A DNA stretch of 64,000 nt from Thiomicrorhabdus sp. zzn3 (GCF_029767755.1 NZ_JARUQS010000001.1:496001-560000), one strand, 5' to 3'; shown: positions 9,400 through 18,291, counted from the first letter of the stretch. Translations and numbers: made by a program. Notes: generated by a model from the sequence alone, not told the origin.

Positions 9400-11289
9400 A
9401 TGAGTGCATTAGAAACCCATGCGTTTCAAACCGAAGTAAACCAACTATTAAAACTGATGATTCACGCGCTGTATTCCAATAAGGAGATTTTCTTGCGTGA
9501 GTTGATTTCCAACGCTTCAGATGCCTTGGATAAGTTGCGTTTTGAAGCGGTTTCCGATGACAGTTTGAATGAAGGTGATGAAGAGCTGGCGATTCAAGTC
9601 TCTTTTGACAAAGATGCGCGAACCATCACGATTGCCGATAACGGTATCGGCATGACCCGTGATGAGGTCATTGCCAATATCGGAACCATCGCCAACTCCG
9701 GAACCAAAAAATTCCTTGAAAGCCTAAGCGGTGACCAGGCAAAAGACTCGCACTTGATCGGTCAATTCGGGGTCGGCTTTTACTCCTCTTTCATTGTCGC
9801 TGACGAGGTGGTGTTGACTACGCGTAAAGCGGGCACAGAGGCTGCGGAAGGTACGCGCTGGGTCTCCAAGGGTGAGGGTGAGTTTACTCTGGAAACCGTT
9901 GAAAAAGCACAAAAAGGGACCGAGATCGTTCTCCACCTGAAAGAGGATATGGATGAGTTTCTGGATCAGTTCCGTCTGAAGAACATCATTACCACCTATT
10001 CGGATCACATCAACTTCCCGATCAAAATGTTCAAAACCGAATGGGATGACGAAGCTAAAGCACAAAAAACGACCGACGAGCTGGAACAGGTTAACAAAGC
10101 GACCGCCATCTGGACGCAGCCAAAATCGGAATTGAGTGATGAAGATTACACCAATTTCTATCAGACGCTATCACACGACTTTAATGAACCGCTCGCACAC
10201 ATCCACAATAAAGTCGAAGGAACGCTGGAATATACTTCATTGCTGTATATTCCAAAGCAAGCGCCGTTTGACCTTTATGACCGTGAACGCCGTTATGGCT
10301 TGAAGCTGTATGTGAAACGCGTGTTTATTATGGACGACGCCGAGCACTTGATGCCGACTTATCTGCGTTTCGTCCGCGGGGTGATCGATTCGGCCGACCT
10401 GCCGCTGAACGTGTCGCGTGAAATTCTGCAAAGTAACAAGGTGGTGGATAAAATTCGTTCGGCCTCGGTCAAGCGCGTATTGGATCAATTGGCAAAAATG
10501 GCTAAGGCTGAAGACCAGAGCGATTACAACACCTTCTGGGATCAGTTCGGTCAGGTCATGAAAGAAGGGGTGGTTGAAGACTTTGCCAATAAAGAGAAAA
10601 TCGCCAAGTTGTTGCGTTTTGCCTCTACCCACGATGACGCGGCTGAGCAACGTATTTCGTTGGAGCAGTATGTGGATCGCATGCCGGAAGATCAGGAAGC
10701 GATCTACTATATTATTGCGGATACACACGCGGCCGCCAAAGGCAGCCCACACCTTGAGGTCTTCCGCAAGAAAGGCATTGAAGTGCTGTTGATGTCCGAC
10801 CGCATTGACGAGTGGCTGGTGTCACACCTGAACGAGTTTGAAGGTAAGCCACTGAAATCGATTACCTCTGCCGATCTGGGGCTGGATGAAGAGGCGGATA
10901 AGGATTTGTCTGAAGAGGATAAACAGGCGCGTGAAGCCTTGACGGAAAAAGTCAAAAAAGCTTTGGAAGAGCAGGTTTCAGATGTCAAAGTGACGCATCG
11001 TCTGACAGATTCTCCCGCTTGTGTGGTGAACGCCGAAGGTGATATGTCGGCCCATATGATGCGTATTATGGAGCAGATGGGACAAAGTGTGCCGAAACAG
11101 AAGCCGATTCTGGAACTGAATCCGGATCATGCTTTGGTGAAAAAGCTGGAATCGCTGGAGGATGAAAATAAGATCAAAGAGTGGTCATTGTTCCTGCTTG
11201 AGCAGGCACAATTGGCGGAAGGGGATCAGTTGGAGGAGCCAGCCGCCTTCATTAAACGTATGAATACCTTGCTCAGCGAAATGATCTGA
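9400..11289 (+). CDS. htpG: Chaperone HtpG (Hsp90)
   Basis: 629 residues from the ATG at 9400. It has a GGAGATG ribosome-binding site and matches the usual HtpG start ([15 protein letters not shown]). A longer in-frame start at 9334 would add an atypical MLSWFKK extension and is rejected. The GHKL ATPase domain shows [19 protein letters not shown] and GQFGVGFYS; the middle domain (ISREILQ-like NVSREILQ) and the C-terminal dimerisation domain follow. It is an ATP-dependent cytosolic protein-folding chaperone. It stands alone, with a long palindromic terminator behind it. Confidence 0.96.
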   Translation: MSALETHAFQTEVNQLLKLMIHALYSNKEIFLRELISNASDALDKLRFEAVSDDSLNEGDEELAIQVSFDKDARTITIADNGIGMTRDEVIANIGTIANSGTKKFLESLSGDQAKDSHLIGQFGVGFYSSFIVADEVVLTTRKAGTEAAEGTRWVSKGEGEFTLETVEKAQKGTEIVLHLKEDMDEFLDQFRLKNIITTYSDHINFPIKMFKTEWDDEAKAQKTTDELEQVNKATAIWTQPKSELSDEDYTNFYQTLSHDFNEPLAHIHNKVEGTLEYTSLLYIPKQAPFDLYDRERRYGLKLYVKRVFIMDDAEHLMPTYLRFVRGVIDSADLPLNVSREILQSNKVVDKIRSASVKRVLDQLAKMAKAEDQSDYNTFWDQFGQVMKEGVVEDFANKEKIAKLLRFASTHDDAAEQRISLEQYVDRMPEDQEAIYYIIADTHAAAKGSPHLEVFRKKGIEVLLMSDRIDEWLVSHLNEFEGKPLKSITSADLGLDEEADKDLSEEDKQAREALTEKVKKALEEQVSDVKVTHRLTDSPACVVNAEGDMSAHMMRIMEQMGQSVPKQKPILELNPDHALVKKLESLEDENKIKEWSLFLLEQAQLAEGDQLEEPAAFIKRMNTLLSEMI

Positions 11290-11323
11290 ATCGCTTAAGG
11301 TTTCATTTTCTGATCGTATATAG

Positions 11324-11368
11324 CCGCGACAAACTGAGCAGGCCTGTTCAGTTTGTCGCGGTTTTTTT
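11324..11368 (+). terminator. Terminator of htpG built around the dispersed palindrome
   Basis: A 19-bp stem (11324-11342 with 11343-11361) with one G:T mismatch. Its centre is GAGCAGGCCTGTTC (11336-11349), a member of the window-wide palindrome family, and its base is CCGCGACAAACT / AGTTTGTCGCGG. Seven T's follow. Confidence 0.88.
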
Positions 11369-11463
11369 GTATGTGGATTTTTTCTTGTATTTCCGCCATT
11401 TAACGTCAGTTTATGGCAAAATATCGCCTTTTTTAATTCTTTAACTACTTACGGGGCAGTTCA

Positions 11464-13068
11464 TTGATTTCCACTTCCAATATCACCATGCAGTTTGGCG
11501 AAAAACCGCTTTTTGAAGACATTTCCGTTAAATTTGGCGACGGTAACCGTTATGGTCTGATCGGGGCCAATGGTTGCGGTAAATCCACCTTTATGAAAAT
11601 TCTTGGCGGCGATCTGGAACCGACTTCGGGTAATGTCAGCGTCGACCCGGACGATCGCGTGGGGAAACTGAAGCAGGATCAGTTCGCTTACGAAGAGTTC
11701 AGTGTCGTCGATACCGTGATTATGGGGCAGCCTGAGTTGTGGGAAGTGAAGCGTGAGCGTGACCGCATCTACTCGCTGCCGGAAATGTCCGAAGAAGACG
11801 GTCTGATCGTAGCCGATCTGGAAATCAAGTTCGGTGAAATGGACGGTTATACTGCGGAATCGCGCGCCGGAGAACTGCTGTTAGGCGTCGGCATTCCGGT
11901 TGAACAGCATTATGGGCCGATGAGTGAAGTGGCACCGGGATGGAAGCTGCGTGTGCTGTTGGCGCAGGCGCTGTTTTCCGATCCGGATATTCTGTTGTTG
12001 GATGAACCGACCAACAACCTGGATATCGATACCATCCGTTGGCTGGAAAATACGCTTAACGAGCGTAAGAGCACGATGATCATCATCTCTCACGATCGTC
12101 ACTTTCTCAACAGTGTCTGTACCCATATGGCGGATCTGGACTATGGCGAGTTGCGCATCTATCCGGGCAATTATGATGAATATATGATTGCATCGACTCA
12201 GGCTCGCGAACGCTTGTTGGCTGACAACGCCAAAAAGCAGGCGCAGATCAATGAGTTGAAAACCTTTGTCAGCCGTTTCTCGGCCAACGCTTCCAAGGCC
12301 AAACAGGCTACCTCCCGCGCCAAACTGATCGATAAGATTCAGCTGGAAGAGGTTAAGCCGTCAAGCCGGGTCAATCCGTTTATTCGCTTTGAACAGGATA
12401 AAAAACTGTTCCGCTTGGCGTTGGAAGTGGAGCATTTAAGCAAAACCTATCATGATCCCGAGAACGGCGACAATGAAGTCATTCAGGATTTCAGCCTGAT
12501 GCTGGAGGCGGGAGAACGGTTGGCGGTGATCGGTGGCAACGGAATTGGTAAAACCACTTTTTTGAAGTGTCTGACCGGAGATACCGAACTGACTTCAGGT
12601 ACCGTTAAGTGGTCGGAAAATACCAAGATCGGTTATTACGCTCAGGATCATGCCGCCGATTTCGAAACCGATCTGAACTTGCTTGATTGGATGAGTCAAT
12701 GGAAGCAGGAAGGCGATGACGAACAGGCCGTGCGTTCAATTTTGGGGCGTATGCTGTTCTCGCAGAAAGAGATTGATAAGTCCGTTAAGGTGCTTTCCGG
12801 TGGTGAACAAGGGCGTATGCTGTTCGGTAAACTGATGATGCAAAAGCCCAATGTCTTGATTATGGATGAACCGACCAACCATCTGGATATGGAATCGATT
12901 GAATCTTTGAACCAGGCGTTGGAGCAGTATCCCGGTACGGTGATTTTCGTCTCTCACGACCGAGAGTTCGTCTCTTCGATTGCTACCCGCCTGATGGTGA
13001 TGCGAGAAAATGGTATCGAAGATTATCGCGGTGATTATGAATCTTATTTGGCCACGCTGGATGGTTAA
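11464..13068 (+). CDS. ybiT: ABC-F family ATPase, YbiT-like
   Basis: 534 residues, close to YbiT. Translation probably starts at TTG 11464 ([11 protein letters not shown] matches the YbiT start). There are two ABC ATPase domains with Walker [10 protein letters not shown] and GGNGIGKTT, and Walker B/switch [11 protein letters not shown] and [11 protein letters not shown]. The inter-domain linker rich in Lys and Ala, typical of ABC-F, is at about 250-300. There are no membrane segments. ABC-F proteins act on the ribosome, modulating translation or drug sensitivity. It is transcribed alone and separated from the peptide array by a bidirectional terminator. Confidence 0.93.
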   Translation: MISTSNITMQFGEKPLFEDISVKFGDGNRYGLIGANGCGKSTFMKILGGDLEPTSGNVSVDPDDRVGKLKQDQFAYEEFSVVDTVIMGQPELWEVKRERDRIYSLPEMSEEDGLIVADLEIKFGEMDGYTAESRAGELLLGVGIPVEQHYGPMSEVAPGWKLRVLLAQALFSDPDILLLDEPTNNLDIDTIRWLENTLNERKSTMIIISHDRHFLNSVCTHMADLDYGELRIYPGNYDEYMIASTQARERLLADNAKKQAQINELKTFVSRFSANASKAKQATSRAKLIDKIQLEEVKPSSRVNPFIRFEQDKKLFRLALEVEHLSKTYHDPENGDNEVIQDFSLMLEAGERLAVIGGNGIGKTTFLKCLTGDTELTSGTVKWSENTKIGYYAQDHAADFETDLNLLDWMSQWKQEGDDEQAVRSILGRMLFSQKEIDKSVKVLSGGEQGRMLFGKLMMQKPNVLIMDEPTNHLDMESIESLNQALEQYPGTVIFVSHDREFVSSIATRLMVMRENGIEDYRGDYESYLATLDG

Positions 13069-13088
13069 CATTCATTTAAAAGCGTCAT

Positions 13089-13117
13089 AAAAAAGCCTGC
13101 ATCATGCAGGCTTTTTT
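13089..13117. terminator. Bidirectional terminator between ybiT and the peptide array
   Basis: A6, stem GCCTGC-atcat-GCAGGC, T6, almost perfectly symmetric. It ends the plus-strand ybiT transcript and the minus-strand six-gene peptide transcript. Confidence 0.9.
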
Positions 13118-13143
13118 CTAGAATCAAACCGGTTAATTCGAGA

Positions 13144-13278
13144 TTAAAATTCCATCAATAGATGTGGAGACCAATCAGGGATGCTGTCACCCGCATCCGG
13201 GTTGGCGGCCATGTGATGGGCAGACGCCGTCGTGGTAATTCCGAAAGTCAGTAGTGCGGCAAAAATAATCTTTTTCAT
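13144..13278 (-). CDS. Secreted micropeptide, array copy 6 (promoter-distal)
   Basis: 44 codons. Signal peptide MKKIIFAALLTFGITTTASA, then a predicted 24-residue mature peptide beginning HHMAANPD and ending DWSPHLLMEF. It has about five base differences from the middle copies, all silent, which is evidence that the frame is translated and selected. The ribosome-binding site AAGGAAACAG precedes the ATG. This is the last gene of the minus-strand array, and a terminator follows at 13089-13117. No family is recognised. The two N-terminal His and two Met suggest metal binding, which is inference. Confidence 0.75.
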   Translation of the reverse strand: MKKIIFAALLTFGITTTASAHHMAANPDAGDSIPDWSPHLLMEF

Positions 13279-13323
13279 CTCTGTTTCCTTATTTCTTACA
13301 AATTAGTTCCGTTTAAGCGTGGC

Positions 13324-13458
13324 TTAAAATTCCATCAATAGGTGTGGAGACCAATCAGGGATGCTGTCACCCGCATCCGGGTTGGCGGCCATGTGATGAG
13401 CGGACGCTGTTGTGGTAATTCCGAAAGTCAGTAGTGCGGCAAAAATAATCTTTTTCAT
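13324..13458 (-). CDS. Secreted micropeptide, array copy 5
   Basis: Identical in DNA to copies 2-4. 44 codons with signal peptide ending TTTASA and the common mature peptide (HHMAANPD ... DWSPHLLMEF). The spacer to the next copy is 45 bp with its own ribosome-binding site, so each copy can be translated independently from one polycistronic mRNA. Confidence 0.75.
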   Translation of the reverse strand: MKKIIFAALLTFGITTTASAHHMAANPDAGDSIPDWSPHLLMEF

Positions 13459-13503
13459 CTCTGTTTCCTTATTTCTTACAAATTAGTTCCGTTTAAGCGT
13501 GGC

Positions 13504-13638
13504 TTAAAATTCCATCAATAGGTGTGGAGACCAATCAGGGATGCTGTCACCCGCATCCGGGTTGGCGGCCATGTGATGAGCGGACGCTGTTGTGGTAATT
13601 CCGAAAGTCAGTAGTGCGGCAAAAATAATCTTTTTCAT
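13504..13638 (-). CDS. Secreted micropeptide, array copy 4
   Basis: Identical in DNA to copies 2, 3 and 5, including the 45-bp spacer. Same 44-codon precursor with a Sec signal peptide and a 24-residue mature part. Confidence 0.75.
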   Translation of the reverse strand: MKKIIFAALLTFGITTTASAHHMAANPDAGDSIPDWSPHLLMEF

Positions 13639-13683
13639 CTCTGTTTCCTTATTTCTTACAAATTAGTTCCGTTTAAGCGTGGC

Positions 13684-13818
13684 TTAAAATTCCATCAATA
13701 GGTGTGGAGACCAATCAGGGATGCTGTCACCCGCATCCGGGTTGGCGGCCATGTGATGAGCGGACGCTGTTGTGGTAATTCCGAAAGTCAGTAGTGCGGC
13801 AAAAATAATCTTTTTCAT
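13684..13818 (-). CDS. Secreted micropeptide, array copy 3
   Basis: Identical in DNA to copies 2, 4 and 5, including the 45-bp spacer and ribosome-binding site. Same 44-codon precursor. Confidence 0.75.
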   Translation of the reverse strand: MKKIIFAALLTFGITTTASAHHMAANPDAGDSIPDWSPHLLMEF

Positions 13819-13863
13819 CTCTGTTTCCTTATTTCTTACAAATTAGTTCCGTTTAAGCGTGGC

Positions 13864-13998
13864 TTAAAATTCCATCAATAGGTGTGGAGACCAATCAGGG
13901 ATGCTGTCACCCGCATCCGGGTTGGCGGCCATGTGATGAGCGGACGCTGTTGTGGTAATTCCGAAAGTCAGTAGTGCGGCAAAAATAATCTTTTTCAT
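13864..13998 (-). CDS. Secreted micropeptide, array copy 2
   Basis: Identical in DNA to copies 3-5. 44-codon precursor. It lies directly downstream of the divergent first copy. Confidence 0.75.
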   Translation of the reverse strand: MKKIIFAALLTFGITTTASAHHMAANPDAGDSIPDWSPHLLMEF

Positions 13999-14043
13999 CT
14001 CTGTTTCCTTATTTCTTACAAATTAGTTCCGTTTAAGCGTGGC

Positions 14044-14178
14044 TTAAAATTCCATCAATAGGTGTGGAGACCAATCAGGGATGCTGTCACCCGCATCCGG
14101 GTTAGCCGCCATGTGATGAGCGGACGCTGTTGCTGAAATTCCAAGAGTTAAAAGAGCTGCTAGGATCATCTTTTTCAT
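14044..14178 (-). CDS. Secreted micropeptide, array copy 1 (promoter-proximal, divergent signal peptide)
   Basis: 44 codons. The signal peptide is MKKMILAALLTLGISATASA, with several changes from the other copies, but the 24-residue mature part is unchanged; the few base changes there are silent (Ala codons). So the secreted part is held constant while the signal varies, although gene conversion could also produce this. The ribosome-binding site is AAGGAAATG. A strong promoter lies at 14328-14356, giving a leader of about 143 nt. This is probably the founder copy from which the 180-bp unit was amplified. Confidence 0.78.
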   Translation of the reverse strand: MKKMILAALLTLGISATASAHHMAANPDAGDSIPDWSPHLLMEF

Positions 14179-14327
14179 ATTCATTTCCTTTTGACGTTGT
14201 TAAAAACGTTTGAGTTCTGATTAAAAGAAAAAGTGATTTAATGCGCGCTGTTACTGGTATAGAAACAGTGGATTAAGTCACCACCCGTTTAAATAAAAAT
14301 GGAGTTTTTTTCCATTTGTTGAGGCGT

Positions 14328-14356
14328 AGTTTAAATGTGAAAATTTTCCATGTCAA
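14328..14356 (-). promoter_or_regulatory. Promoter P1 of the micropeptide array
   Basis: On the minus strand, TTGACA (14351-14356), a 17-nt spacer, then TAAACT (14328-14333). The spacer segment AATGTGAAAATTTTCCAT (plus-strand reading, 14334-14351) matches 15 of 18 positions with the element at 23382-23399, so more than the core promoter is shared. A small ATGGA/TCCAT hairpin at 14299-14315 lies just downstream. The remainder of the 14179-14551 gap is AT-rich and must also hold the plus-strand promoter of the leader ORF and two-component system, which I could not place firmly. Confidence 0.65.
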
Positions 14357-14551
14357 AGGTTTTTTGCAATTTTTTTATCAAAATGGAGTTGGATTATTTG
14401 AAGGTTTCAGGCGAAGAGGTTTTATAAAGTCATTTAAATCAAATGGTTATTTTGTTTTTTTCGGTCTTTGTTTTGGGATTGAAAAATTCAGGTTTTCAGA
14501 TTTATGATTGATTGAAAGAGCATTTGCCTTTAGAGTGCGTGAGGATAAAAC

Positions 14552-14686
14552 GTGCTATTTAGTTCATATAATGAGTGTGACCAAAGCGCTATTTTTAAGT
14601 TTAAAATCGATTGGGTGGGGTGGTTCGATCACACCAGAACCGAATTTGAAGTGCGCAATGTGATAAAAAAACTGGAAGGCGAGTAG
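14552..14686 (+). CDS. Leader micro-ORF translationally coupled to the response regulator
   Basis: 44 codons from GTG 14552, preceded by a good GAGGA ribosome-binding site. Its stop and the response regulator start share a base (TAGTG, 14684-14688), a classic coupling arrangement. An in-frame TAA just upstream fixes the start. The product is polar with an aromatic patch (DWVGWFDHTR) and a charged end (VIKKLEGE). It has no signal peptide or obvious membrane segment and is not recognised. It could be a regulatory leader peptide or a small partner of the two-component system. Confidence 0.5.
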   Translation: MLFSSYNECDQSAIFKFKIDWVGWFDHTRTEFEVRNVIKKLEGE

Positions 14687-15372
14687 TGAAACTCTTGTTA
14701 GCAGAAGATGAAACTTTGTTGGCCAACAGCTTGGTCAAACAGTTTACTCAACATGGATTCGTCGTTGATTGGGCGGCCGACGGCGAGGAAGCCAGTTATC
14801 TTATCAATGAGCACCCCTATGATCTGATCATTTTGGATTTGGGGCTGCCCAAAAAGCCGGGGTTGGAAGTACTGGAAAGTTTACGCGCCCAACAGCATGT
14901 GACCCCGGTTTTGATTCTTACCGCCCGCAATGGCTGGCAAGAGCGTGTTGAAGGTTTAAAAAAAGGGGCGGATGACTATTTGGGCAAACCGTTTCATTTT
15001 GAAGAATTACTGATCCGCATTCAAAATCTGTTAAAACGTTCTTCGGTTGAGGGGGGCGTCAACTCGGTTCTGGAGAGTAACGGTTTAAGCTTGGATGTAG
15101 AAACTCAGCGAGTGACCACGGAAGATGGTCTCGAGCATGATCTGACGCATACGGAATTTAGACTGCTGCGTTTTTTAATGAGTCATCCAAATAAACTGCT
15201 GTCAAAGTCGGATATTATGGCCAAAATTGTCGATCAGAATTACGATCGCGACAGTAATGTATTAGAAGTTTATATTCGCCGTTTGCGTAAGGTGATTGGC
15301 AAAGAACGGATACAAACCCAGCGCGGACAGGGATACCGCTTTGTCACGACCTTGCCTGAGGAACCCAAATGA
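14686..15372 (+). CDS. Response regulator, OmpR/PhoB family
   Basis: 228 residues, GTG start coupled to the upstream micro-ORF. The receiver domain has the acidic pair DE near 8-9, phospho-Asp in LIILDLGLP (about 51) and the conserved Lys in LGKPFHFEELL. The winged-helix DNA-binding domain ends RGQGYRFVT. QseB, PmrA and CopR/CusR relatives have this layout. It overlaps the sensor kinase by 4 nt and precedes the RND efflux operon, whose start carries an 11-bp direct repeat suited to this family. Control of efflux, and perhaps of the peptide array, is inferred from position. Confidence 0.93.
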   Translation: MKLLLAEDETLLANSLVKQFTQHGFVVDWAADGEEASYLINEHPYDLIILDLGLPKKPGLEVLESLRAQQHVTPVLILTARNGWQERVEGLKKGADDYLGKPFHFEELLIRIQNLLKRSSVEGGVNSVLESNGLSLDVETQRVTTEDGLEHDLTHTEFRLLRFLMSHPNKLLSKSDIMAKIVDQNYDRDSNVLEVYIRRLRKVIGKERIQTQRGQGYRFVTTLPEEPK

Positions 15373-16727
15373 AATCGCTTGAAAAGCAGCTCTCATATAC
15401 GTTGACGTTGAGTCTGGTGGGAATTTTTGTCGCCTTCTGGTGGGTGATGACCTACACCATTCACGAACTCACTGAGCGTTATGTGGTGACACGCCTTGAA
15501 CATGACGCGGAAACCTTGCTGAAGCACTTAGAAATTAAAGAGGGTCAGTGGCACCTCTCTGCCAATGCCGCGGAAGTGATTTACCAGCGCCCCAGGTCGG
15601 GCCACTATTACCTGATTAAGTCTAAGCCGCCTGCGTTGATTCGTACGCAAACCTCGCCGTCTCTGGAAGGCTACCTGTTTTATTCGCCGGTAAGTGAAAG
15701 CCTTGCTGATGCGGTCTATGAAACCCATGAACCGGACAGCTTTAATGCGTTGGTGTTGAGAGTGCCTTTTGAATACCAGGGGTATCGCGGTTACCTTTTT
15801 GTGGCTGAAGATCACTCCCCGATTCAGGAGAGTTTGAAAACCTTTGATGTTCTGTTCGCATTGTTTTCTCTATTCGGGTTGGCGGCTTTATTGTGGACGC
15901 AGCGCCGAATCTTGAAGAAAGGCTTTGACTCTTTGCAGCCGGTCAAGCAGGCCCTGAATGATGTCCAAGAGGGTAAACAGGTTGCGATTCAGGCCGAGGT
16001 GCCGAGTGAAATTGAACCTCTGGTCGATACCTTAAATCAAGCGTTGTCACAATTACAGGCACGTTTAGCACGCTCTCGTCAGGCAACCGGAAATTTGGCG
16101 CATGCATTGAAATCGCCCTTGAATCTGATTTACCAGTTACTGGATGATCAGCGGTTGGATGCGCATCCACAATTAAAGCAGGCCTTACAGGAGCAGGCAC
16201 AGAGGTTGTATGACTTGATCGAACGAGAGCTCAGCCTGGCGAAGACGGCCGGCCGAGGCATGACCTTGAATACCTTCCGCTTTCCGGAAGATCTGGATGA
16301 TTTAACCGCAACCATGGCGCAACTGTATCGAGATAAGGCGTTGCATTTTGAAACACATATAGATGTCAAGCACGCCTTGCCGTTTGACCGCGAGGACCTG
16401 TTTGAACTGCTGGGTAATTTACTCGAAAATGCGGCTAAATGGTGCCGTCAAACCATTCGCATTGTGGTAAAAACCGACCAGGCCTGTTTGGTTTTGCAGA
16501 TTGAAGATGACGGGCCGGGCGTCGCTCAATCATTAATGGAGCAGATGCAGCAGCGCGGAACGCGTTTGGATGAATCCCGGCCGGGACACGGTCTGGGACT
16601 ATCGATCGTCAAGCAGATTGTCGAGGCCTACTCAGGAGAGGTGATCTATTCCCAAGGCGAGCGTTTTATTGCCCATACTCCGGCGTTGTCCGGCCTGCAA
16701 GTGACCATCAAATTGCCTTTGATATAA
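15369..16727 (+). CDS. Sensor histidine kinase, PhoQ/QseC-like
   Basis: 452 residues. A membrane segment at about 10-28, a periplasmic sensor region of about 130 residues (about 30-158) and a second segment at about 160-178 lead to a HAMP-like linker. The H-box NLAHALKSPLNLI carries the phospho-acceptor His. The kinase domain shows LLGNLLENAAKW, EDDGPGV and GHGLGLSIVKQI. It phosphorylates the regulator it overlaps (ATGA, 4 nt). The sensor region is not recognised; a metal or envelope signal is plausible from the downstream efflux genes only. Confidence 0.93.
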   Translation: MKSLEKQLSYTLTLSLVGIFVAFWWVMTYTIHELTERYVVTRLEHDAETLLKHLEIKEGQWHLSANAAEVIYQRPRSGHYYLIKSKPPALIRTQTSPSLEGYLFYSPVSESLADAVYETHEPDSFNALVLRVPFEYQGYRGYLFVAEDHSPIQESLKTFDVLFALFSLFGLAALLWTQRRILKKGFDSLQPVKQALNDVQEGKQVAIQAEVPSEIEPLVDTLNQALSQLQARLARSRQATGNLAHALKSPLNLIYQLLDDQRLDAHPQLKQALQEQAQRLYDLIERELSLAKTAGRGMTLNTFRFPEDLDDLTATMAQLYRDKALHFETHIDVKHALPFDREDLFELLGNLLENAAKWCRQTIRIVVKTDQACLVLQIEDDGPGVAQSLMEQMQQRGTRLDESRPGHGLGLSIVKQIVEAYSGEVIYSQGERFIAHTPALSGLQVTIKLPLI

Positions 16728-16760
16728 ATTTCAGAGGCGATATTTCATTGTTCTTTTTAA

Positions 16761-16798
16761 TTAAGGGGATGTTGGCCCCCTTAATGTTCTCCTTTTTT
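16761..16798 (+). terminator. Probable terminator of the two-component operon
   Basis: Perfect 8-bp stem TTAAGGGG / CCCCTTAA (16761-16768 with 16777-16784). The T-run starts a few bases later (16793-16798), so efficiency may be partial. Confidence 0.55.
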
Positions 16799-16834
16799 AT
16801 GTGATCTCAAACTGATTTTGTTCGTTTATTGCGT

Positions 16835-16867
16835 TTTCAGTTTCGTTTCAGCTTGATTTTGTAGAGT
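16835..16867 (+). promoter_or_regulatory. Efflux operon promoter with an 11-bp direct repeat (candidate response-regulator box)
   Basis: TTTCAG occurs at 16835-16840 and again at 16846-16851, exactly 11 bp apart, the spacing used by OmpR-family regulators. A -10-like TAGAGT sits at 16862-16867. The repeat covers the -35 position, as in activator-dependent promoters. The predicted start site is near 16874, which favours the ATG at 16899. Confidence 0.45.
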
Positions 16868-16898
16868 AACGGCCATGAACTCAAAATGGAGTCGGTTT

Positions 16899-18239
16899 AT
16901 GCAGTTTCTGCGGATGAATTCAACTAGCACGGCGTCACAGACGCGTCTTCAAATGAAACCTTTGGCGATATCAGTAAGTAGCGTACTGTGTGCGGCTTGG
17001 CTATGGGCGGCGCCAGCCAGTGTTCAGGCCTCTGCCGAAGCGGCAAGCCAACAGGCGCACGCTTTGCCAACGCTGCAATCGGTTGTCCAAGCCTGGTTAG
17101 CCAAACAACCGGAACAGCAGACGCTGACGGGGCTGGAAGCCCTGTCCGCTGAATATCATTCCGCATCGTCGTCCTGGCTGGCGAACGGGGTGAACCTGTC
17201 AGTGCGTCACGAAAGCGATGCGTTGACCGACGACACCGGTTTTCAAAGTTGGGAGACCGGCGTCTCTATGCCGTTGGATTTCGGCGAGCAATCCAATGCC
17301 TATGGACAAATGAGCGAGCAGACTGAGAAAGAGAGTACGGCCTTCAGAACGCTTTTGAATTGGCAGACCTCTTTACACGTTCGTCGCGTCATTTGGGAGC
17401 TCAAGACGGCGGAGGTGGCCTGGCAGCGTAGCCAGCAAAATGAAGGATTAGTGTCTGCTTTGGTAGAGAAAGTCTCCGAATTGGTCAATGCCGGAGAAAG
17501 CCCGCAAATGGATTTGGTGTTGGCCCGTCAGGAATTGGCTGCGGCGCAGCAACGTACCTTGCAAGCCCAGGGGCAGTATCAACAATGGGTGGATCAATAC
17601 CGCTATTGGAGCGGGTTTTCACAACTGCCTGAAAATATGAATGAAGCGTCTGATGCCCGTATGACAGGAGTCGAGGAAACCTCGCTGGCGAAATTCTTGG
17701 AGCGTTTGGCGCAGCATCCTCTGCTGCTTTGGGAGAGTACTCAGTTGGAAAAAAGGCAGGCGCAGAAACTGTTGGTTCAGGCGCAGTCCAAATCCCGTCC
17801 CGAGCTGTTTGTGGGGGCTAAATCGGAAGAAGATGATCAAACGGCGGCGCGAACCAGCTTGATGGTGGAAATGAGTTTTCCTCTGGGGCAACCGGTGGCC
17901 TACCGGGCTCAGCTGGCCGAGCAGAATCAAAGTGTCATTGAGCAACGAACCCAATTGAAGAAAACCTTGCAAACGCTGGAGGTTGAAGCGACGCAAGCTT
18001 ATCAAGCCTGGCAGCAAGCGCAGCAGCTGTTAGTCGCATCCCAACAGCAGGTCGAATTGGCTCAACAAAGTCTGGAGATGGCTCAAAAAGCCTACGAATT
18101 GGGGGAAACCAATATTCAAACCTTGCTCCAGGTGCAAAAACAGGCACTGCAGGCTTTGATGGAAGTGGAGCTGCAACAGGTCAGGGTGTATCAAGCGTAT
18201 GCACTGTTGCGTCAGGCGCTAGGCATCAGCCTGACCTAG
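16899..18239 (+). CDS. Outer-membrane efflux protein, TolC/CzcC-like
   Basis: About 446 residues from ATG 16899, which has GGAG 7 nt upstream. An ATG at 16875 in the same frame lacks a ribosome-binding site and sits at the predicted transcription start. The N-terminal signal peptide (ISVSSVLCAAWLWAAPASVQA) is followed by a long helical, Gln- and Ala-rich body typical of outer-membrane factors (repeats such as QQQVELAQQSLEMAQKAYELGE). It forms the outer-membrane channel of the tripartite RND pump with the next two genes. Confidence 0.9.
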   Translation: MQFLRMNSTSTASQTRLQMKPLAISVSSVLCAAWLWAAPASVQASAEAASQQAHALPTLQSVVQAWLAKQPEQQTLTGLEALSAEYHSASSSWLANGVNLSVRHESDALTDDTGFQSWETGVSMPLDFGEQSNAYGQMSEQTEKESTAFRTLLNWQTSLHVRRVIWELKTAEVAWQRSQQNEGLVSALVEKVSELVNAGESPQMDLVLARQELAAAQQRTLQAQGQYQQWVDQYRYWSGFSQLPENMNEASDARMTGVEETSLAKFLERLAQHPLLLWESTQLEKRQAQKLLVQAQSKSRPELFVGAKSEEDDQTAARTSLMVEMSFPLGQPVAYRAQLAEQNQSVIEQRTQLKKTLQTLEVEATQAYQAWQQAQQLLVASQQQVELAQQSLEMAQKAYELGETNIQTLLQVQKQALQALMEVELQQVRVYQAYALLRQALGISLT

Positions 18240-18277
18240 AGAACCTTTGGCGGTTTATTCATTTGAGATTACAAAGT

Positions 18278-18291
18278 GAGCAGGCCTGTTC
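18278..18291. repeat. Dispersed palindrome copy in the efflux operon spacer
   Basis: GAGCAGGCCTGTTC, one base from the perfect palindrome, between the outer-membrane factor and adaptor genes. A small AATCGA/TCGATT hairpin follows at 18292-18313. There is no T-run, so it is not an obvious terminator; it might tune expression inside the operon. Confidence 0.7.

Larger units (their letters stand above)
13141..14178 (-). repeat. Tandem repeat of a 180-bp unit, six copies, each holding one micropeptide gene
   Basis: Units start at 13141, 13321, 13501, 13681, 13861 and 14041. The four middle units are identical base for base over 180 bp. The leftmost differs by a handful of changes. The rightmost shares the mature-peptide part but diverges in the signal-peptide part and the upstream flank. 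Each unit is a 135-bp open frame on the minus strand plus a 45-bp spacer with its own AAGGAAACAG ribosome-binding site. The perfect period points to recent unequal recombination or gene conversion, possibly still changing copy number. Confidence 0.95.

Noticed and set aside
13141-14178. The 180-bp repeats as a CRISPR array or satellite
   Set aside because: The unit is uniform with no repeat/spacer alternation, and each unit holds an intact signal-peptide gene whose changes are silent in the mature part.
13141-14178. RiPP or bacteriocin precursors
   Set aside because: The signal is an ordinary Sec peptide, and no modification, ABC-peptidase or immunity genes lie nearby.
14316-14507. 63-codon plus-strand open frame
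   Set aside because: It starts at TTG without a ribosome-binding site, lies over promoter P1 in AT-rich DNA and gives a biased Phe/Lys-rich product.
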